64,000 nt of DNA from the NCBI GenBank assembly GCA_037903475.1, contig JBAJFG010000080.1, positions 620,001 through 684,000 of the forward strand, written 5' to 3'. Under the pieces are notes generated by a model. That model was not told the origin of the DNA. It saw nothing but the letters and a program-made list of their open reading frames with translations, and did no database searches. Made by a program: the position numbers and the translations under genes. This stretch comes from Ancylostoma caninum. Taxonomy: Eukaryota > Nematoda > Chromadorea > Rhabditida > Ancylostomatidae. Below, piece after piece: positions 13,425 to 26,521 of the stretch. Each line of letters begins with the position of its first letter. Positions within the stretch are counted from its first letter, which is position 1.

Positions 13425-13839
13425 TTAAAGGCAGGGGTCCACCTCATTTTCGAAGTTCAGCTAACAGCAGATTCTGCATCTACTCGGCGCGGTGTTTCCA
13501 ACGGTGTACATAAATTGCCTCAGAACGGCCTATAAACCCGTCTTCCAGGACGGGGTCTGTAACAGTTTGCCAACCCGAGTTGACATGTGAACCCGTTGAT
13601 CTTATCGATTGGACACGCCAAGACTCGTTGACTGACGTGGCAGCCGTGGCAGGCAGCCAGCACAGCTTGGAGCGATCCGCCTCCGGGCTCCAAATTTTTA
13701 TCCAGTTCGAGCCTTTCAAAAATGGGGATTTCGTCGCTTCTGTGCCTGTTGATGTACATCCCAGGGATCAACATGATGAGAAGGTCTAGGATATGTTGGT
13801 AAATCCAACAGGCAGAACGAGGTGACCCTCTGCCTTTAA
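13425..13839. mobile_element. MITE family A (TTAAAGGCAG ends), copy 1
   Basis: The left end TTAAAGGCAGGGGTCCACCT at 13425 and the right end at 13839 (reverse complement TTAAAGGCAGAGGGTCACCT) form inverted termini of about 26 bp around a 415-bp non-coding body. The body includes a GTTGATCTTATCGATTGGAC block near 13593. The same block occurs in inverted orientation in the element at 47445-47877, so the two are copies of one family. No transposase is present. Confidence 0.75.
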
Positions 13840-14069
13840 CAATGGGTAATTTTGGGCAGTGTTTCTTTGACACTCGGTAATCTGAACGATGCATGCGGCC
13901 ATATATGTGCCTTTATTTTTACCCACTGTCACCACTGTGTAATCATTTCCATGGGTGTGAGATTATCTATCGTTTCAATGATGCATCCGGGTCTTGAAAG
14001 ATTTTTTCAGTTCCCTTTTACTTCTCCCTGGTGCTTCACATAACTTTCACTTTTTTCTATTAATAGATT

Positions 14070-14105
14070 GTTATATATGTATATATATATTCATTTATTT
14101 ATTAC
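14070..14105. repeat. AT-rich simple repeat
   Basis: Alternating TATATATGTATATATATAT followed by a TTCATTTATTT tract. Low-complexity sequence only. Confidence 0.7.
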
Positions 14106-14249
14106 ATGAGCTGAAACTTATGCGAGTAAAAATGAAGAAAAACAACTAAAACACTACCAGGAAAACTTAATGTAGAGCGAATAAAATTGGATAATTGCAC
14201 ATTAGAAACAAAACTATGACACTACAAAATTAACGTAGTAAAATCAAAC

Positions 14250-14650
14250 CAAGTAAATGTACCAGGAAATCATTCAAGCATCTTTGGATGAGACGACGAT
14301 TGAGTAATCTTCTGAATGCGTTGTAGCTAACAGGAAGTAAGCGATTTTTGCGAGATTCGTAATTTAGAGATTGTCCTGATTGAGAGCGCGAAAAAAATAT
14401 CGCCTGCAGTTGAGCCTAGCTTTTTTGAGCTGGAGTGTAACAGCTCCACCTCGAGTGGCTGATGGTCGCAATGAGAAGAAGCTCTCAAGTTTGAGCCCGC
14501 ACTCACCGTAAAATATTTTATGAAGTAAAAGAAGATCTTTCACTTTTCTACGAAAACGAAGTGTCCTGAAACCAAAGTTTTTGTTTCTTTCATCGCTTCC
14601 GGGTATCTGATCATAAGCAAACCCTAATATTCTTATCATAAGCTTTCTGG
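14250..14650 (-). pseudogene. CR1-type LINE C-terminal fragment
   Basis: On the minus strand the frame 14639 to 14364 reads a C-terminal non-LTR polymerase block. It begins RILGFAYDQIPGSDERNK, then LRFRRKVKDLLLLHKIFYG, SFFSLRPSATRGG and NCRRYFFRAL. The order R-R-K--DL-L--KI--G / F-LRPS-TRG / N-R-YFF is that of the region after the RT domain in CR1-like LINEs. A second frame continues with YNAFRRLLNRRLIQRC near 14300, so there is a frame shift. The RT palm and endonuclease are missing. It is an old 5'-truncated insertion. Confidence 0.65.
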
Positions 14651-16224
14651 TGGAAGTAATTTGCGTTTTTTTATTTCGTTAGTTTCTCTATTGGTAGTTT
14701 TTCTATTAATAGTCTCATTCGTACCATACCAGCCATCTGGTGTGGGGTTAATGTGTTTGTTCGCTAGCCTGGCTAGCACGCATTATTGAGATTATCCATG
14801 ATGGACCTGTTAACGTACCCAATCTTACATTTTACCAGACACCCGTAAGTGACGCTGTCTACACCTAGCTGCTGCCCATGGATATTCACACCATCAGTTA
14901 GAGACTACCCATCCGTGTAATGACGCACTCGAGCCCTGGCTTGTTTCGGTTATGCGTCCATATGCCATTTCCCAGTGTTTTTGATTTCCTGCATTGATTT
15001 GGACTTGAGAAGAACGTTTTATAATAGACGTGCAGCGGTTATGTGGGGAAATTTAGATTTTTGCTAACTCGTTTACATCCAATTCAGCTCGTATATAGCT
15101 CATGCTAATTGGCCTATAGTGCGTCTGATTATATGAACTATGCTCACTAATTAAACTAATCTGAACAAATAGTTATTCAGCTGTGAGCAAAGGAAAGAGC
15201 GCGCGTGCTGAAATCCTTAATTTATGCCTTTTCGAAAGCGATTCACTATTCCGGACTACGATGAAGTGCAAAAGATGAAATGCTCATCAGTGTTCATATC
15301 TTTCTAAAGGAGCGTCGTTTCAATTCAGATCAATTAGTTGTATTTTTTAGAAATGGGAGAAATTACTTAAGTGTTCATGCAGAAATTTTTAATTTGTGCC
15401 TTAAACGATAGGCATCCAACTTGCTGCTTGATTTTTTAACTCGAATATTTCGCTATGAGCTGATTTTGCTTTAATACAACATAACACGCAGTGCACGTAC
15501 TTTTCCCAACATTACAATATCAATTTCACCTACAACACAATCATTTCCCTTTTCCCTGTGGGCAGTAGAGAATAGGAATGCAGGGATGAATTCGCGGAGG
15601 AAGCGGTCAACCTTTCCGGGCACTGTCCCACTTTCACGGACCCAAAAACTTTAGAAAAAAGTTTTTAGCCGGAACAATCCGGGAGGGGGTTATTTGAGGT
15701 GCTGAACACAGATATTGCAACCAGTTTGTAACGTAGCCCCATTTTCGTTTGTACACGGTGGGCACACGGTAGGAAGTTCAGAGAAAATGCCAATTTCAGG
15801 AAAAAATGAAGGTGGTACGTTGGTAATCGTGATCAGCGCCTAAAACAACACCTTTATACGAAACTTGAGAGGATTCTGTGGAATGCCATATCTACAGCAT
15901 ACCTGCCATAACCCTGCGAAAACGGGGTTACGATACAAAATGGATACAATGTTCGTGTTCAGCACCGCAAATAACCTCCTCATGCAAATTTTCAGCCGAA
16001 AATTTTTCCCGAAGTTTTCGGGTGGTGAAAGTGGAATTGTGCCCCTTTGAACTCAATTCTACCTCTTGGTGATACCTATTCAAACAGGCCTGAAGACCTG
16101 TTTTTACTTCAGTCTAACCCAATTTTACTCCTTATGACAGGGAACCGGAAATTAGCGTAGGTTTGCACCTCTGGTGCTGCAACGAAATCTTCCAGAGGAG
16201 TGAAAATATTTGACGTCTAGTCTT

Positions 16225-16725
16225 TTACTTAGATGGAGGCCCCAGCACGAGGTCGCTCCGGGTAGAAATCAAAACGAAGCCTTCTTCGAAATTCCGACTT
16301 TCACGGGACCTCCTCTGAATATACAAACGAAAGAAATTAGTTTGAAAATCAGAATCCAGGGGAACAGCTTGTGTTGTGGCACGAGTTCATTGTTCAAGCT
16401 ACAATCTAAGGAATGTAAAGGCACAACATACTGAAGCAGAAATGAAAATGGACATAAATTTGAACAAAAACCCAACAAAATAAAGTGTTCATTTAGATGT
16501 GAGGATTCTTATTACAAGACATAACGCGTTGAAACTATGTAATTCTCGAAATCGTTCAATTGAAGCACATGTTGTACAGGCTTGGGCTACGAAGATTTAG
16601 AAGGACCCCTGCGCACTGTAAACGCAACCGAATGACTTAAAATCTTCACTGACATAAGAACTAAGGAGGTACATGCTAAAAGTGTTTGCTACGAAAGACC
16701 AAAACTTATGCACCGCTCGAAAGAA
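16225..16725 (+). repeat. Repeat family B, copy 1
   Basis: This segment matches 17051-17840 in the same orientation. Shared blocks include CAGCACGAGGTC, AAATCAAAACGAAG, GGCACGAGTTCA-TGTTCAA, TGTGAGGAT and a TACAGGCTTGG block. The match is interrupted in copy 2 by about 300 bp around 17300-17620. No coding content was recognised. It is probably a non-autonomous element or a segment of a larger repeat. Confidence 0.6.
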
Positions 16726-17050
16726 AGAAAAGGTTTGGTTTTGCTCTTTGACATTCGTCATTCGAATATTCATTATATTGTTGTGTTTTCATTAGTTCAC
16801 TGTTTTGTTTGCCTATTTAATCAGTTCTGTAATGCTTTAAGCTAAAAGTTTCGTAGTCAGCCAAGCGCTCTGTATTTCTAGAGTTCGCACTCAGTACAAA
16901 TTGCCCTAAGAAGACACGGCTCTCTTTGGGCAGGTATCCGTGAAGAACGCGTTAATTCGGGATTTCCACAAAATCTCCGGTATCCAGGGGGCTCCATAAA
17001 ATTTCGGTTTTTCAAACGGGATTTGCTTTTTTGGACCTTACAAAAGCCTC

Positions 17051-17840
17051 GTACTGAGGCCTGGAGCAGGCACCAGCACGAGGTCTTCCCCAGGCCAAAA
17101 TCAAAACGAAGACCCCTTCGAAAAATGAAAATTTTACGAAGTCTCTCTTGAACGTGCAAACGAAAAGAAAAGTTGAACCCACTTTGAAAATTGGAGTCCC
17201 AGGGAATAGCTCGTGCTGGGGCACGAGTTCACTGTTCAAAATATAATCTGAGGAACTTGAGAGCACAATATCCTGACGCACAAAAAAAAATAAAAAAAGA
17301 AGCATAGTTTCGAAGAAAACACCTTTAATCCGAAAAGGAATGGACTAGGAAGTTGAGCAGATCAAAGGGCAATTTGTATTAGATGCGTGCGTTTAATGCG
17401 CGTGCATCTATATGACGAAGGAGGATAGAGCCAGTCGCATCGCTGACTCAGCTCAGGTGCACGCGTTTACAGCCTCGAGACGGCCGTGTTTCATGGAAGA
17501 TGTGCATGCCGCTTTGACCGGTTTTCATGGATAATTCTTCGGGAATCGATGCGTGCGTCTGACGCACGCAGCTAATATAAATTTCCTATAAATTGCCCTT
17601 GAAACGGTGACTGGAGCATGTGAGGATGGACAGGTGATTGTTATTACAAGGCGAAACGCGTCGGAACAAGTCCGCGGCGTCGATCGATTGGAGCACATAT
17701 TCTACAGGCTTGGACTCCGTAGGATTCCAAGGATTCCTGCGCAGCGTAAACGCAGTGGAATGAATAGCAATCTTCAGTAACAAAAGAACTTAGGGGGTAC
17801 TACAAGTGTTTGTTAAGGATGAGCGAAACTTATGTGAACT
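17051..17840 (+). repeat. Repeat family B, copy 2 with internal extra segment
   Basis: Second direct copy of the family at 16225-16725. The extra segment (about 17310-17610) contains the partly palindromic tract GCGTGCGTCTGACGCACGC near 17550 and related GTGCGT blocks near 17390. A similar GATGCGTGTGTCAGAC motif recurs at 53186. The insert may be a separate small element nested in the repeat. Confidence 0.55.
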
Positions 17841-18234
17841 AAAAAAGTGTATGCTCCTTATGTATGATAACCGCTAGTTAGAAACATTTCGGGAACTTCT
17901 AGGAAGTCCACACTTCATGGATCGCATCCATCAGGTGCTTGAATGATGAAGCGGACCCTACAGAAGAAGTGTATGATGAGCAAGTCCAAAAAATTATGTA
18001 AACTAAAAAAGTGTATGCTCATTAAGTGACTTAGGTCGACCTGGGAGAACTGGAGGGAGACCTGAGGTCTCTCCCGCATATATTCTTTGCTCCGTACATC
18101 GTTTCTGGCAATGCTGAGCACACTGTTGTAGTGCCCTCTTAGATCTTCTCAAAATCCAATTTTCAAGCCCAATCTTAAAGTCTGAACTTCACAGCAGCTT
18201 CATGAAATTTCCGGAAAACAGCGTTTTTCGCGTA

Positions 18235-18395
18235 TATCTTTCGTGCGGTGCATAAGTTTTGATCGTCCGTTCGAACACCTGCAGTAGTCTATTATTTCTT
18301 TTGTTAATGAAGATATCATGTCATTTGGTTGCGTATAGACTGCGCCGGAAAACTTAGAATCCTACGGTGCCTGTAGAATATCTGCTCCAATCGAA
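18235..18395 (-). repeat. Repeat family B, inverted partial copy 3
   Basis: The reverse complement of this stretch aligns with about 16560-16730. Shared blocks are GATTGGAGCA-ATATTCTACAGGC, CGCAACC-AATGAC, ATCTTCA and AAAACTTATGCACCGC. It is therefore an inverted copy of the distal half of the repeat. Its orientation differs from copies 1 and 2 within 2 kb. Confidence 0.6.
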
Positions 18396-18938
18396 ATGCT
18401 TGGACCGGACACTCGCCTGACCACTCAAAGCACGAACAGCCAGCCTACTTACAAGCCGTTTTTCGATTCAGTCGCCCCTATTGCGCCGCTCCAAGCAAGA
18501 GCAGCTTCTCCGCACTTAATGAATCGGTCGCTTAACTTATTTAAACCTCCTACCTCGCCTGACGAAGGTGATGCCTTCCTTAGAAGTAACAAAAAACATA
18601 GTTTTTCCGGGGGATCTGCCCCGGACCCCAGTACGAAGCCCCCTTTGCTTTCGATCTTTTTACGAAGCCCAGCTAGCCCGGAAAGACCTATACTGGGGCC
18701 CGGCCTGGGGCGACGAGGCGCGACAGCCGTGATTGCAGTCACAGATCCGCTGTTATCGATTCCGATGCATATCGATCGCCAATTGATCATGCACTTGAGC
18801 GACAGACCACCGATAATTGATGCGTACATGTTAGAATCACTTCAAGCCTATCATTATTCCAATTTTTCTCAATCCGTTAAGACGTTAGGTCACTGGAAAA
18901 GAAGCAGGCGTAAATGCGTCAACTTGTTACACTGTTAG
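18396..18938 (+). other. 180-codon open frame of unknown meaning
   Basis: An ATG-initiated frame stays open for 180 codons in a locally GC-rich patch. The predicted product is rich in Ser and Pro (for example SGGSAPDPSTKPPLLS), with no domain I recognise, no signal peptide and no membrane segment. The minus strand is also open for 126 codons over the same stretch, which is typical of GC-rich repeat DNA. It directly abuts repeat copy 3. I consider it repeat-derived and probably non-coding, but the length is above chance for this AT-rich window. Confidence 0.2.
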
Positions 18939-18989
18939 CCAGCGACGCAGTCGTGGATTTAGTTCGGTAAGGTACTTCACTTCGAGCAT

Positions 18990-21900
18990 GTCTGCAGTCC
19001 ATGGAAGACAAAAATGGGCGTGCTACACGCTATTCTTGCCCTCCTACATCATACTTAGTAAACTCGCAGTACCCGTTATTACTAGCTCACCAGGCCTCAC
19101 AACTTTGCCGGCCTTGAATATTTCTTTTGCAACAGGAGATTTTTCGAGAGAAAATTTTTCGAAGCATACATCATTTGTTCAGTAGCGGTTTGTCGGACAA
19201 AATTAGCTATCTCATGCATGGTCAGCAAAGTGACGCAAGCCATGCATGGAGTAGGCCATCGACTCGATGCAACATGCTCCGGAGATATGCTTCACGCCTT
19301 TTTCTTTTTTTTTCATGCAAAACGCTGTTTGCCCTGCCTCAAGCATATTTATTGGTTCCCATATTCGCAAGATGGTGTTCTCAGAGGCTTATAATACTTT
19401 ATTTGAATGTATGGGTGGGAGATGTCATTCGCAAGTTAGGCTGGGATCAGTTCTCGCTTTTTAAGTGTATTCTAACAACAATGAACATAGGAAAATAGGC
19501 TTTTCTAGTTGTAAGATTAACTTCCAGAGTGCAACTCTCGACGAATTTGACGATGCTTCCCACTGAGTCATTAGACATTCCCGATAATTTTTTCATATAT
19601 AGGTATTTATTCACGCAAGAATGTGCTATCACATGCGTTATGTCAGTTTTACTCAGTGATATGCTTCTTTACGTGGACTTTTTATTCTCTAACTAATAAT
19701 AATGAACGGAAGTGAAATTGAGGGAACAATATTGCAACGGAAAATTCCGTGAAGTCTAGTGGTGTCCACTGCGTCCTGAATGGAATATTTACTTGATTTC
19801 TACTTTGATTCTTTTTACTATGATTCTACAGAAGCTATGCCTATGTAGATAAAGCTAGTGATAAATTTCCATCCAATACGCTCTTCAACGATATTATCAA
19901 GGATTTTTCTTGTTTTCATTCTTCACAGTCGAACATTCCAGAACACTTGGAAAGGCTTCCGCCAAGTAGATATCGTTTATGAAGCGCTTACTCCTTTATT
20001 CATGTGCAACTTCACTACTGCACCTACAGGCTCCGCCCACAATCTCCCCGAAGGTTGGGGCTCAAAAATGAGTTTTCCGCAGTTTTGCGTGCAATACCAT
20101 TGTGATCAGGAATCCTGGAGACCCTGGAGATTTATTGTATGAATACCCGAAAATCTTCTGAGGTGGTATTCTGCCTCTTTGAAAAAATATGAATTAGCAA
20201 CGCTTGCGACGAAAAGACGCATTACGTGCGTCTTTCTTTCAAATTCTTTCAAAAACTGGAAGTTACATAAGCAGTAAGTTATGTTCCGTGTTGAACTTCC
20301 TCAAAAATAAGCGATGTTCCTCAAAAAAACTTCAAAATCGCAATTTTGCAAGCTTCACAACCCTGAAAAACGTTTTATATGCAGAATATATTTTTTTAAT
20401 TATATATGTAGTTTCCTTGAAGGAGGTGTTCACATACCTCCGCTGTTTCCAGTAGTTCATTTCCTCGCATCAACAAATTCTCGAAAAAAAAACCTATGAT
20501 ATTCCATTAACTAAATGGATAGGAGCTTGTTCCTTAGCGGATCTAAAAAACATGCTTCTCTCAGCGTAATACTTCTTCTCTAGCAAGGATATTCCAGTGG
20601 ACTTGGTCTTTGAAAACTGAATTCTAGCTAAGGAGCCATTATTGTCTCAACACACATGCTCTTTAAAAGTTGATATCCGACGCGGAACACAACAATAGGA
20701 AAAAAATCATTCGCAATTAATATAGGGTCCGAATTACTGCACTTTAGGACAGGTTTATTGAGTGCACTAGGAAACTTACGTCAATGTTTAGCTCTCGTAT
20801 GCTGTTTCTGCACGAAACGAAACGCGGAATCAAAAATTTATATCAAAACACAGGTATTGGACGTTATATTTCTTCCCCACTTGTTCATCTTCTTAATTTA
20901 TTCCTTCACTTTCTTATACTTTAGGTATTTTGCTAGTGAGTGTGACTTGCTTCATGCGTCTTTGTCGTCTTTCTTATTGCAGAATTCATCCAAAATCATG
21001 TTATTCCTACTTGACAACCTAATATTTGGTTTTAATCATTTAGGTTCACGGCCAATCTTGAAAAATCTTCATTTCAAAATTCTGCTCCACTGCGTTTCCT
21101 GCGCTGACAGCTCTATCATTATAGAAATTATGGATTTAACATATATATTTGTATTAATGACTTTAACAAAACCATTCACAGCTAATTGACTCTCCCAAAA
21201 GTCTTAGTTGCAAACCTCTTTTTTGTTATATCCCTTACATAAATACTCATTCCTTTAGAATGCTCTCATAAAGTCAAGTGTTTGCTCGTTGCGGAAAATT
21301 GCCATGGCTAATCGAGCTAGCCCATAGCAATGGGTTTGCACTATGCGACACATTGATTGGCCTATACGGAATGCACATTCGAAAGAAAAACCTTCAGTGA
21401 AATACGTTAGTTTTCAATCATGGCATAGAGGATTTTCACGGCTACAAAAATAGACCAAAGGTACATACGTCTTACGCACTCCCTCCGCTATGCTTTATCG
21501 TAAAATTGCTTACGTATGACGCACAAACATCCATCCATACGTAAATTGTGTCTTAGTGAGATATAGGGGATAATAGCATAATTAAATGCTCTTTTTACGA
21601 CACAAGAGACGCTGAGCTAAAACGATTTGGGGAGATTGTAACAGAATGTTCTCTTATGCATGTAAACAGAGCTTGTGGTGCCTTGATTCCCACTCAGTGA
21701 GGAATGCCCTCTTTGATGGTAGCACTTTGAACACAAACCTGAACAAACCTAACATAATTCCTAACAATTATATTCCTGCTTTTCCTATCAGAATTGTGAA
21801 AAGACTTTGTAGATTCTCTAGAATTACTCATTTCTTATTTTCCGTTTTTCAAGTTTTTTTGGTCAGTATTTGTTTCTCTTAGTTATTGTTTCTTAACTAT

Positions 21901-22959
21901 GTTTTGTTCATATACCGATAAAAAATCCTTTTCGTTAAGAGTCTTCAGCTGTTGCCGGATACCTTTAATGTGGCACAGCCTCAAAGCAAGAAATACGTAA
22001 ATAAATAAGTAGAGAAATAAATAGACATAGTAAACGTTAGTTGAAACGGATGGGTGGAGCAGAGCATTAGAACTGAGGTCATGTCGAGAGCAAAATAGCG
22101 AGGGTTCATGGAAAGGTGGTGTTCTATCTAGATCCAGTGGTTTTTGCACAATCTGCTCATAAATCTGCATGTAAAATCACGAAAAATCGAAGAGTAAACT
22201 GCAAATTAATTCCATCTACGTAATTTTTTCAAGTCAAAACACAATCTTTCAACTCAGTTCCATTCTTTTGTTGTTTTCAAAAGCATACTTTCTCTTTTTA
22301 GTACGAATATATAGGTGTAGGCCATTCTTGTTTTATTGATCATTTCCTCTCTATTGTTATGTTCTGTTCCTGTATCCCGTGTATGTACATTATGTACGTC
22401 TCAATAAATATAAGGATAAAGAACCACTGACTACTGACTAGCAATGGCCACTTCCTAAGGAAATTATTCTGAATGTTGATCAACAGTGCGCCAAAAGAAG
22501 CAGTAGACGACGTTATTTGGACTTTTATACGTTTTCTCCTCATGTAGTTCTGCTGGCATTAGTGAGAGAATAGGTAGTGGGTCCACGAAGTACAGGTTTA
22601 TAATCAGGAAACAATTAGGCTGTTATAGCTGCTAGCATTTTACATTATTGCACTCCCTGCAGAACCCATTGACTTTATTGTACGCTTTCCGGAAACTTAT
22701 AAAAGTTATGGTTAGGTTTTTTTGTGTTGCAATTAAGGTTATGGTGAGCACTGTGATTACTACACATGAAGTTCCTTTTTTGGACGGGAATAGGTGTGCT
22801 AAGGTAGCGGAGAAGTAGAAAGGAGAAAAATTCATGAAGAATGTAAAAACGAATGGTCTTTGAAATTTGTGAGGAGTGCAGCTTTCCTAGGAGAGTATCT
22901 CTATAAATGTATGAACAGATAATTTAGAGCGGTTCACAAATTCGAAGAAAAAGAGTCCA
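18990..22959. other. Anonymous sequence with one dispersed repeat segment
   Basis: No gene was recognised. The segment 20040-20170 (GCAGTTTTGCGTGCA, then TGTGATCAGGA, CTGGAGA and AATCTTCTGAGGTGG) resembles 46350-46440 and is probably a dispersed repeat. The frame at 20758-21189 is AT-rich hydrophobic sequence without features. Confidence 0.4.
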
Positions 22960-23388
22960 TTAAAGGCAGCACTCACGGAAATTTTCACTTCTGAAATGAG
23001 TCGCTTACCGTGTAGCCGGCCGCTGGACAATCGCAACAGTAAGTTGAACACCTTGAATGGCCGCCTACCTGCGAAGATACTGCTGTGGACACATCTACCG
23101 CTCTGGACATTGGGGTTCCGTCGCGCCAACTAACGCCTTTGACAGGGTGTGTGCATGTGGTTCAGCGGGGCGTGTCTATGAAATTCGTACCACTTGCAGG
23201 GTTCCGTGGCGGGACCCATCTCGGAACACTCGTCCGCGCTGTGGACACACATGAAATACCGCCATCATTTTCTGTGTTTTTCGCGTGTTTCACGCAACTT
23301 CATCGTCGTCAATGAGTTCCTCGTCTCTAAAAACCCCGATATACCGCCAAACCCTCAACCCAAAAATTTCCGTGAGTGCTGCCTCTAA
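22960..23388. mobile_element. MITE with 26-bp inverted ends
   Basis: The left end TTAAAGGCAGCACTCACGGA at 22960 is mirrored by TCCGTGAGTGCTGCCTCTAA ending at 23388. The inverted termini are about 26 bp with a single mismatch. The 429-bp body is GC-richer than its surroundings and lacks a transposase. The first ten bases match family A (13425, 47445), but the rest of the terminus differs, so it is a related or convergent family. Confidence 0.75.
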
Positions 23389-24169
23389 GGTATTTCGTTA
23401 GCTACTAGTCATGGTAGCAGTAACAGAAGAGAGGCAGATATAATTTAAATCATCTAAAATATCATAAAATCAAAAATTGAGTGAACATGCTAAGAAAAGC
23501 GACGCACTTTTCCATTTCTTTCAACAACAACTTAATATGTATATTTCGCCCAGCGCTTCATTTATTGCCATTCAATTTTTATAGGATATATCATGTACAT
23601 TCACACCATTCTCTTGTTTACTTGCATTTAACGTCCCTTGTTATAAAAAACCTGAAGATTATCCAGTTTGCATAATCCGTCATCAGTGACGTCGTTGTGA
23701 AGCCCCACTGAAGGAGTCTCACAAGTTCTAGTGAAGCAACGCCTGTAGGCGTTGCCGGTGGGCGTTTTCCTAGCCGTTACTCATCGACGTCACATACCAA
23801 AAAGCCTTTGAATTTGTTTCACATCTACACTGCAGATTTTTTGGTTAACCTTGGGACACATCTGCTGTATTCATATATACAATTTTACATGTTCATGCTC
23901 TTTATAATGCCATTGTACAATTTGAACAATAAATCCACACCTTGCAAGGCCCTTTTCTCATTTTCATCTAAGGGCTTCTGCTCCGTTCATTTGTACATAG
24001 TAGTTTCCAAAAAGATAAAATTCTGTTGCTAAAGGAACGCGGTGGAACCAGAGCGATGCATGCCGAGAGACCTTGTTCCAAGTGAGAGGCTCAAATAAGT
24101 CTCACCGCGATTCTACGGCGACGACGTTGTGAAACCGTAACTTTTTTTGACAAGGACACTACAAGAGTT

Positions 24170-24283
24170 GTGTTTCATCTTGAGGGGAAATGGGGCGTTG
24201 CCAGGTTGCTGTGATTGGCGTATTGATTGAATGAGCCAATCACAGTGGCTTCGTAACGCCCCATTTTCCCTCACGATGACACA
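24170..24283. mobile_element. Fold-back hairpin element
   Basis: Two arms of about 50 bp are near-perfect reverse complements: 24170-24219, containing GAAATGGGGCGTT and GCTGTGATTGGC, and 24234-24283, containing GCCAATCACAG and AACGCCCCATTTTCCC. The loop is only 14 bp. Transcribed RNA would form one long hairpin. No coding content. Confidence 0.75.
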
Positions 24284-26521
24284 CACACCCCACTACATGC
24301 GCTACTTTTTCTACACATCTTTGAATTCCTGTTCCTCTCCTTTCAGTTTTCTCTTATAATTATCAATCTTCGAAAGTGTTCAAAGCTAGTTGATATCGAG
24401 CGAATCCTGATTCAAATAAAATAACAAATATTGCGCCTCCATACAGGCAAGAATGCTCAAGGAAGGAAACTTTCGTAAAGAAATTTTTGTGGCATGCACA
24501 CATGATGTGAAAGAGGTTTCAATTTTCAAGACGAGTGCTATATTATATGGTTGATTCAGAATAAGAGCCGTAATAATACATTCAGTAGAATGTGCGGATG
24601 CGCAGAAAGTCAAGAGTTCCAATAGGCAAATGCAGCGGTTTGGCGAGAGGGAGTAGACCCACAATGACCTCCTAAATGCATTTTATCGCACATATTTATG
24701 AAAAAAATTTCTCTTCTGTGTCTTCAGGAAAATTTTAAATCAAAAAATAGCCCAGCTAAGTTGATTTAAAACATTAGTTTGTACGCCCAATTTGCATATT
24801 ATCCGCAGCACGAAGGTCTCAAGTGAGTTGAGAGTGCATACGCTGAAGTTGGGGCATGGCTTCGTTATGCGTCTGCGATGTGGTATATTGGTCAACTGTG
24901 ATTGAGAGAGGGTCCAAGCGCTGTACATGTTGGAAAGTACATAAAATGGAGGGAAGATGGTGGGATGTGCTGGTCCTTTCCCTTCGAACAATAACAAATT
25001 TTCTGAGAATTGTTGTTGTTGTATTTGTTGGGAGAGCATACTCTTCCTTCTTAGTCTTGAGGGAGTGGGTGCTCCAGCCTCCTTCTGATATCTCGCCGGT
25101 CGTTGTCTACATGTTGTCATGATCTTCTCCTGATGTTTTTTTTTAATTTCTCGTGGTCAGGAATGCTTCTGAAAACAAATACATAGGAAGTGCGGTGAGG
25201 CGCCCTACATAGCTTTTCATCACCAGGCTTGAATTTTGTCCAGAGAGCACGATGTATAAATTCTTCCTCGACCCATACTGATGCTATGGTTTCAGGAAGA
25301 CAGTTTTGTTGGCGTTCCTGATCGCTTCCGAGCGTTTCATTCCGGTCTCATTCAATTATCTAGGGTCGAAGCTGTCGTTTCGAGTTGTATTAATTTATTG
25401 CACATGACATTTCCGATGTTTTTCACGGTTATCCACGAAAAGTTCAATAAAAACGGTTCAATTAATATTCCATGTATTGGAGCAGTTCGTATCGAATGGA
25501 TTGTCGATGCAGCACTTTCACTGGACGTCAATCAGGGGATGTACATTGATTTTAGCAGCACTTAAAAAAGAACATAGTTTTTTTTTTATCTCGTGCCTCT
25601 CCCATTTTAAATACTAGGGCTGAGTGCTTGGTGCTTGACACCTAATCAGTCCCAACATGAAAAATGGGCTAGATAAGCTCAATATCTACTCAGAAAATAT
25701 TGAGCAGCATGCTTAGAGCTCCAGAGGTGGTGGGGCTTATACAAAACTATGTATTTATTGAAACCTGTTTTATAAAGTTGGTGATAATTTGATAATTTTG
25801 TGAGGACTTATCTCTAATTCTTTCACTATTAGATCTTATTTTCGACTTTCTTTGGGTTCGCTAGTACTAACTTAAACTTGCGCAGTTTTGTTTTAGTTGT
25901 TTTGTATCTAAATTACTTGAAACCGGCTTACCTTGAAACCGGTTCCGGTGAATTGCCCTCTCAAAAGCTAAGAAATAGGAACTGACCTAACCTTTCCAAC
26001 ATCTCAATCTTGCCCAGTGCAGACAGAAATTATTTGTTTAATATTCAACCCAGAAATGACATAGGAAAACAATCTGGCCAATGTTCACCTCTGCTGCCGT
26101 CGTGACGTAGACCGCTAATGATGTGACTAAAAAGCTAAACTACTGCCTTTTTCGAAGCATTTTTTCACGATTCAATCTCGGAAATAGTTCCACAATTGCT
26201 TCGCTTCCGAAACGTAAGGTCCTCATCTCACTAGTCCACACCCTAACACCTTCTTCCCCCCCCCCCACCCGCCCCCTCCCAACCCCCAAACTTCACGGAC
26301 AATCCGCTATGGAAGACAGCAACTCCTAATGTCTCGTCACATTCCTAGGCAGTTTTGCGTGGGAAAACTTGCTGAATGGCTTATGACAGTTCTGAAACAA
26401 GAACAGCCAGAACACAGTGTACGGTATGCCTTATCTGCTTTGTAACAATCGACCCAACGAAGCACCAGCTCACACCATTTACGGGAGAGAATGGTTTGTC
26501 ACAATGACGCTATTCCCTGAT
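24284..26521. other. Anonymous sequence
   Basis: No exon or repeat pair was supported. An 11-base C run lies at 26256-26266 in a longer C-rich tract. Confidence 0.4.

Noticed and set aside
20758..21189. 143-codon hydrophobic frame
   Set aside because: AT-rich composition gives Phe/Leu/Ile-rich chance frames. No ATG in a sensible context, signal peptide or domain.
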